Of a DNA stretch of 6,641 bases, positions 6,057-6,641 are shown piece after piece (the first letter of the stretch is position 1; every line of letters begins with the position of its first letter). A model generated the notes under the pieces. The model searched no databases, was not told where the DNA came from, and saw nothing but the letters and a program-made list of their open reading frames with translations. This DNA is from Bacteroidota bacterium (GTDB lineage: Bacteria; Bacteroidota; Bacteroidia; Bacteroidales; VadinHA17). The DNA lies in NCBI GenBank assembly GCA_030642585.1, contig DAOWNN010000126.1, forward strand, positions 1 to 6,641, written 5' to 3'. Both the position numbers and the translations under genes were made by a program.

Positions 6057-6641
6057 GTGAATAACTTCAGAACATCTTTTGCCGGGACACCTGCTGTGGT
6101 AAAAAACCTTATCATTTTAAATATTTTGTTTTTTCTTGCCACTTATGTGATGCAAGCCTCGTTTGGGCTGGATATCAGTAAATACCTGGCTCTTTACCTT
6201 CCTTCTTCTGAACATTTCAGGCCTTATCAGTTTATTACCCACATGTTTCTTCATGGAAGCTTAAGTCATATTTTCTTTAATATGTTTGCTTTATGGATGT
6301 TTGGAAGAGTACTTGAGAGTGTATGGGGAGGCAAGCGTTTTTTTATTTTCTATTTTGTTACCGGCATAGGCGCTGCTCTAATTTATTCCCTGGTGAATTA
6401 TATTGAATTTTCTGTGGTAAAAGCACAAATGTCTCATGAACAAATTGATACTGTATTACGAGAGGGTTATAATGCATATGAGCAAGGGAAGAATTTTGTT
6501 GATCCTTTGATGAGAAAAATGAATCAATTTCTAAATATCCCTACCATTGGTGCGTCAGGTGCAGTATTTGGGGTCTTACTGGGATTTGGAATGTTGTTCC
6601 CCAATACACAGCTGATGTTGTTGTTCCCTCCTATACCGATC
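6057..6641 (+). CDS. Rhomboid family intramembrane serine protease, C-terminus outside window
   Basis: From GTG at 6057 the frame is open to the window edge (195 residues). The protein begins MNNFRTSFAGTPAVVKN, typical of Bacteroidota rhomboids, and an in-frame stop at 6042-6044 leaves no upstream ATG. The first in-frame ATG downstream falls inside helix 1, so GTG is the best start. Helix 1 is at about 17-33. The conserved second-helix motif HMFLHGSLSHIFFNM at 62-76 holds H71 and N75, which correspond to the oxyanion-site His and Asn of GlpG. WGGKRFFIFYF and TGIGAALIY follow. A hydrophilic insert of about 35 residues (about 126-160) precedes GASG at 165-168, with S167 the catalytic serine. 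The partner histidine in helix 6 lies outside the window. Rhomboids cut transmembrane segments of other membrane proteins within the lipid bilayer; the substrate here is unknown. The gene follows mutL by 151 bases and probably has its own promoter. In Bacteroidota I recall a second rhomboid gene often following; that cannot be seen here. Confidence 0.94.
   Translation, partial: MNNFRTSFAGTPAVVKNLIILNILFFLATYVMQASFGLDISKYLALYLPSSEHFRPYQFITHMFLHGSLSHIFFNMFALWMFGRVLESVWGGKRFFIFYFVTGIGAALIYSLVNYIEFSVVKAQMSHEQIDTVLREGYNAYEQGKNFVDPLMRKMNQFLNIPTIGASGAVFGVLLGFGMLFPNTQLMLLFPPIPI

Noticed and set aside
1..6641. Defence island, mobile element, CRISPR array or tRNA
   Set aside because: No transposase, integrase, terminal repeats, spaced direct repeats or tRNA-like fold were seen; the genes are mostly housekeeping in type.

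Overview
The window looks like chromosomal DNA of a Bacteroidota (Bacteroidetes) bacterium, possibly of the Bacteroidales/Marinilabiliales/Cytophagales breadth; I cannot place it further. The DNA is AT-rich, no start codon has a convincing Shine-Dalgarno sequence, and several starts are preceded at about 20 bases by the phylum-typical -7 element TAnnTTTG. The arrangement of a small FNYxPxYYD tail-anchored protein, mutL and a rhomboid protease also matches what I remember of this phylum.

Left part (1-1061, minus strand): the first 353 codons of a ComM/YifB-type AAA+ ATPase, whose C-terminus lies outside the window. A 158-base divergent intergenic region (1062-1219) separates it from the plus-strand genes. 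This region holds candidate promoters in both directions and a short inverted repeat that could fold over the comM start codon.

Middle part (1220-3693, plus strand): a 528-residue multi-pass membrane protein that looks like a GT-C type glycosyltransferase but cannot be named, followed by a 270-residue voltage-gated-type potassium channel with a C-terminal zinc ribbon.

Right part (3720-6641, plus strand): a 94-residue tail-anchored protein of unknown function, mutL (mismatch repair) and the first 195 codons of a rhomboid intramembrane serine protease with a GTG start. The mutL product has an intact ATPase site and a recognisable sliding-clamp motif, but its C-terminal endonuclease metal site is altered. 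The leader between mutL and the rhomboid gene contains an imperfect hairpin with a competing alternative pairing.

Most of this is core or near-core genome. I see no insertion sequence, CRISPR array, tRNA, rRNA or phage gene. ComM (recombination of incoming DNA) and MutL (mismatch repair) both act on DNA, but they lie in opposite orientations with unrelated membrane protein genes between them, so I do not propose a shared system. The points most worth a second look are the altered MutL nuclease motifs, the two leader RNA structures, and the unnamed membrane proteins.
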